A program made the translations under genes and the position numbers. A stretch of 64,000 nucleotides of DNA from NCBI RefSeq assembly GCF_007786455.1, contig NZ_VNJK01000001.1:1324074-1388073 (forward strand), written 5' to 3'. This DNA is from Paenibacillus agilis. Its GTDB lineage: Bacteria; Bacillota; Bacilli; Paenibacillales; Paenibacillaceae. Of this stretch, positions 63,587 to 64,000 are shown in pieces (the stretch's first letter is position 1; each line of letters starts with the position of its first letter). The notes under the pieces are model-generated. The model saw nothing but the letters and a program-made list of their open reading frames with translations. It was not told the origin of the DNA and did no database searches.

Positions 63587-63610
63587 GCAGCCGAATAGGC
63601 TGCTTTTTTC
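63587..63610 (+). terminator. Terminator after the two-component operon
   Basis: GCAGCC pairs with GGCTGC over GAATA, followed by TTTTTTC. Confidence 0.8.
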
Positions 63611-63676
63611 ATTTGTAATAGTTTCGTAGTTTTACTTACTTTAATTACAAAACGAAACATTAAATTTCATATTATA

Positions 63677-63690
63677 TGAATGCGTTTACA
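63677..63690. promoter_or_regulatory. Catabolite-responsive element (cre) upstream of the transporter
   Basis: TGAATGCGTTTACA matches the CcpA cre consensus TGWAANCGNTNWCA at 13 of 14 positions. Lies 48 bases before the transporter start, in the promoter/leader region, as expected for glucose repression of a carboxylate transporter. Confidence 0.65.
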
Positions 63691-63737
63691 TTTCGAATAT
63701 GATGAAAACGTAATCACAACTTGGAGGTGCTGCAGAG

Positions 63738-64000
63738 ATGGAGAATGTCGGTCAACTTAAAGTCAAACCACAGACAGAATCTAAAAAAGCAAACTTTTTA
63801 ACGCAGCTTAGTGAAATAAAAGTTGGAGTCATTCCACTTCCGCTTTATGCTGCTTTAGCAACAATCGTGTTTCTAGCTGCTTACTTTAGCAAGCTGCCAA
63901 CGGACATGATCGGTGGTTTCGCGGTTATCATCGTGTTGGGTGTTTTGTTAGGCGATATCGGATTAAGAGTACCTATTCTCAAAGACATCGGGGGACCAGC
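63738..64000 (+). CDS. 2-hydroxycarboxylate transporter (CimH/CitN family), 3'-truncated by window edge
   Basis: The visible 87 residues match the start of 2-hydroxycarboxylate transporters, which import malate or citrate: basic N terminus, GVIPLPLYAALATIVFLAAY, then KLPTDMIGGFAVIIVLGVLL and GDIGLRVPILKDIGGPA, the family's conserved GDIGxRIPILKDIGGPA block. GGAGGT lies 9 bases before the ATG. Placed behind the two-component system and a cre site; in Bacillus, CimH is the L-malate/citrate member. The rest lies outside the window. Confidence 0.9.
   Translation, partial: MENVGQLKVKPQTESKKANFLTQLSEIKVGVIPLPLYAALATIVFLAAYFSKLPTDMIGGFAVIIVLGVLLGDIGLRVPILKDIGGP

Noticed and set aside
1-64000. CRISPR arrays, rRNA operons, prophage modules, complete insertion sequences
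   Set aside because: Looked for and not seen. The only insertion-sequence trace named is the decayed IS110-type transposase at 27536-28128.

Overview
The window looks like a chromosomal stretch of a spore-forming, Gram-positive bacterium of the family Paenibacillaceae, most likely Paenibacillus. Reasons: strong AAGGAGG-type ribosome binding sites with frequent TTG and GTG starts; Bacillus-type gene pairs (yhaO-yhaN, and yqhG-yqhH close to yqzE); an SLH-domain wall protein; a tRNA-Leu with encoded CCA; a Bacillus-type 7-1-7 Fur box; and Amj and YkvI homologues. The genus is an inference from gene content and style; no marker gene such as rRNA is present.

Region 1 (1-24.9 kb) reads as ordinary chromosome: a 5'-cut glycosyltransferase, the yhaO/yhaN exonuclease-ATPase pair, a one-domain Fur-like regulator behind a perfect Fur box, a YkvI-type permease, a lipoprotein and small proteins, tRNA-Leu(CAG), then a cell-envelope run (CAP protein, GH18-SLH enzyme, divergent polysaccharide deacetylase, N-acetylmuramoyl-L-alanine amidase), yqzE, yqhG-yqhH, an EamA half-transporter and an ABC transporter.

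Region 2 (24.9-31 kb) is a patchwork of acquired and decayed DNA: a truncated tyrosine recombinase, two related inverted-repeat-bounded elements that flank a single zinc-motif gene, a HEPN-domain protein, an IS110-family transposase remnant, a low-molecular-weight phosphatase-like gene whose natural start codon seems to be lost, a PlsC acyltransferase and a GIY-YIG nuclease.

Region 3 (31-34.4 kb) is a glutamate/histidine-linked module: gltS and hutG in one operon, opposite a LysR regulator.

Region 4 (34.4-61 kb) is nearly all on the + strand. It is a long series of small, mostly unrelated genes: AlaX, five intact GNAT acetyltransferases besides the first of the series (six in all), two DinB proteins, two NUDIX hydrolases, GrpB, barstar, Amj, 5'-nucleotidase, RpiA, malate:quinone oxidoreductase, LysE exporter, serine hydrolase, type II thioesterase, DJ-1/PfpI, VOC. 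Several genes among them are deleted internally or cut (GNAT 39.5 kb, kinase 47.7 kb, methyltransferase 51.7 kb, HAD 59 kb). It ends with an unusual BtrH-like/FN3/discoidin protein.

Region 5 (61.2-64 kb) is a DcuS/CitA-type two-component system followed by a 2-hydroxycarboxylate transporter behind a near-consensus cre site. Together with mqo at 46 kb it suggests sensing, uptake and oxidation of malate or citrate. The transporter runs off the right edge. No rRNA, CRISPR array, prophage or complete insertion sequence was seen.
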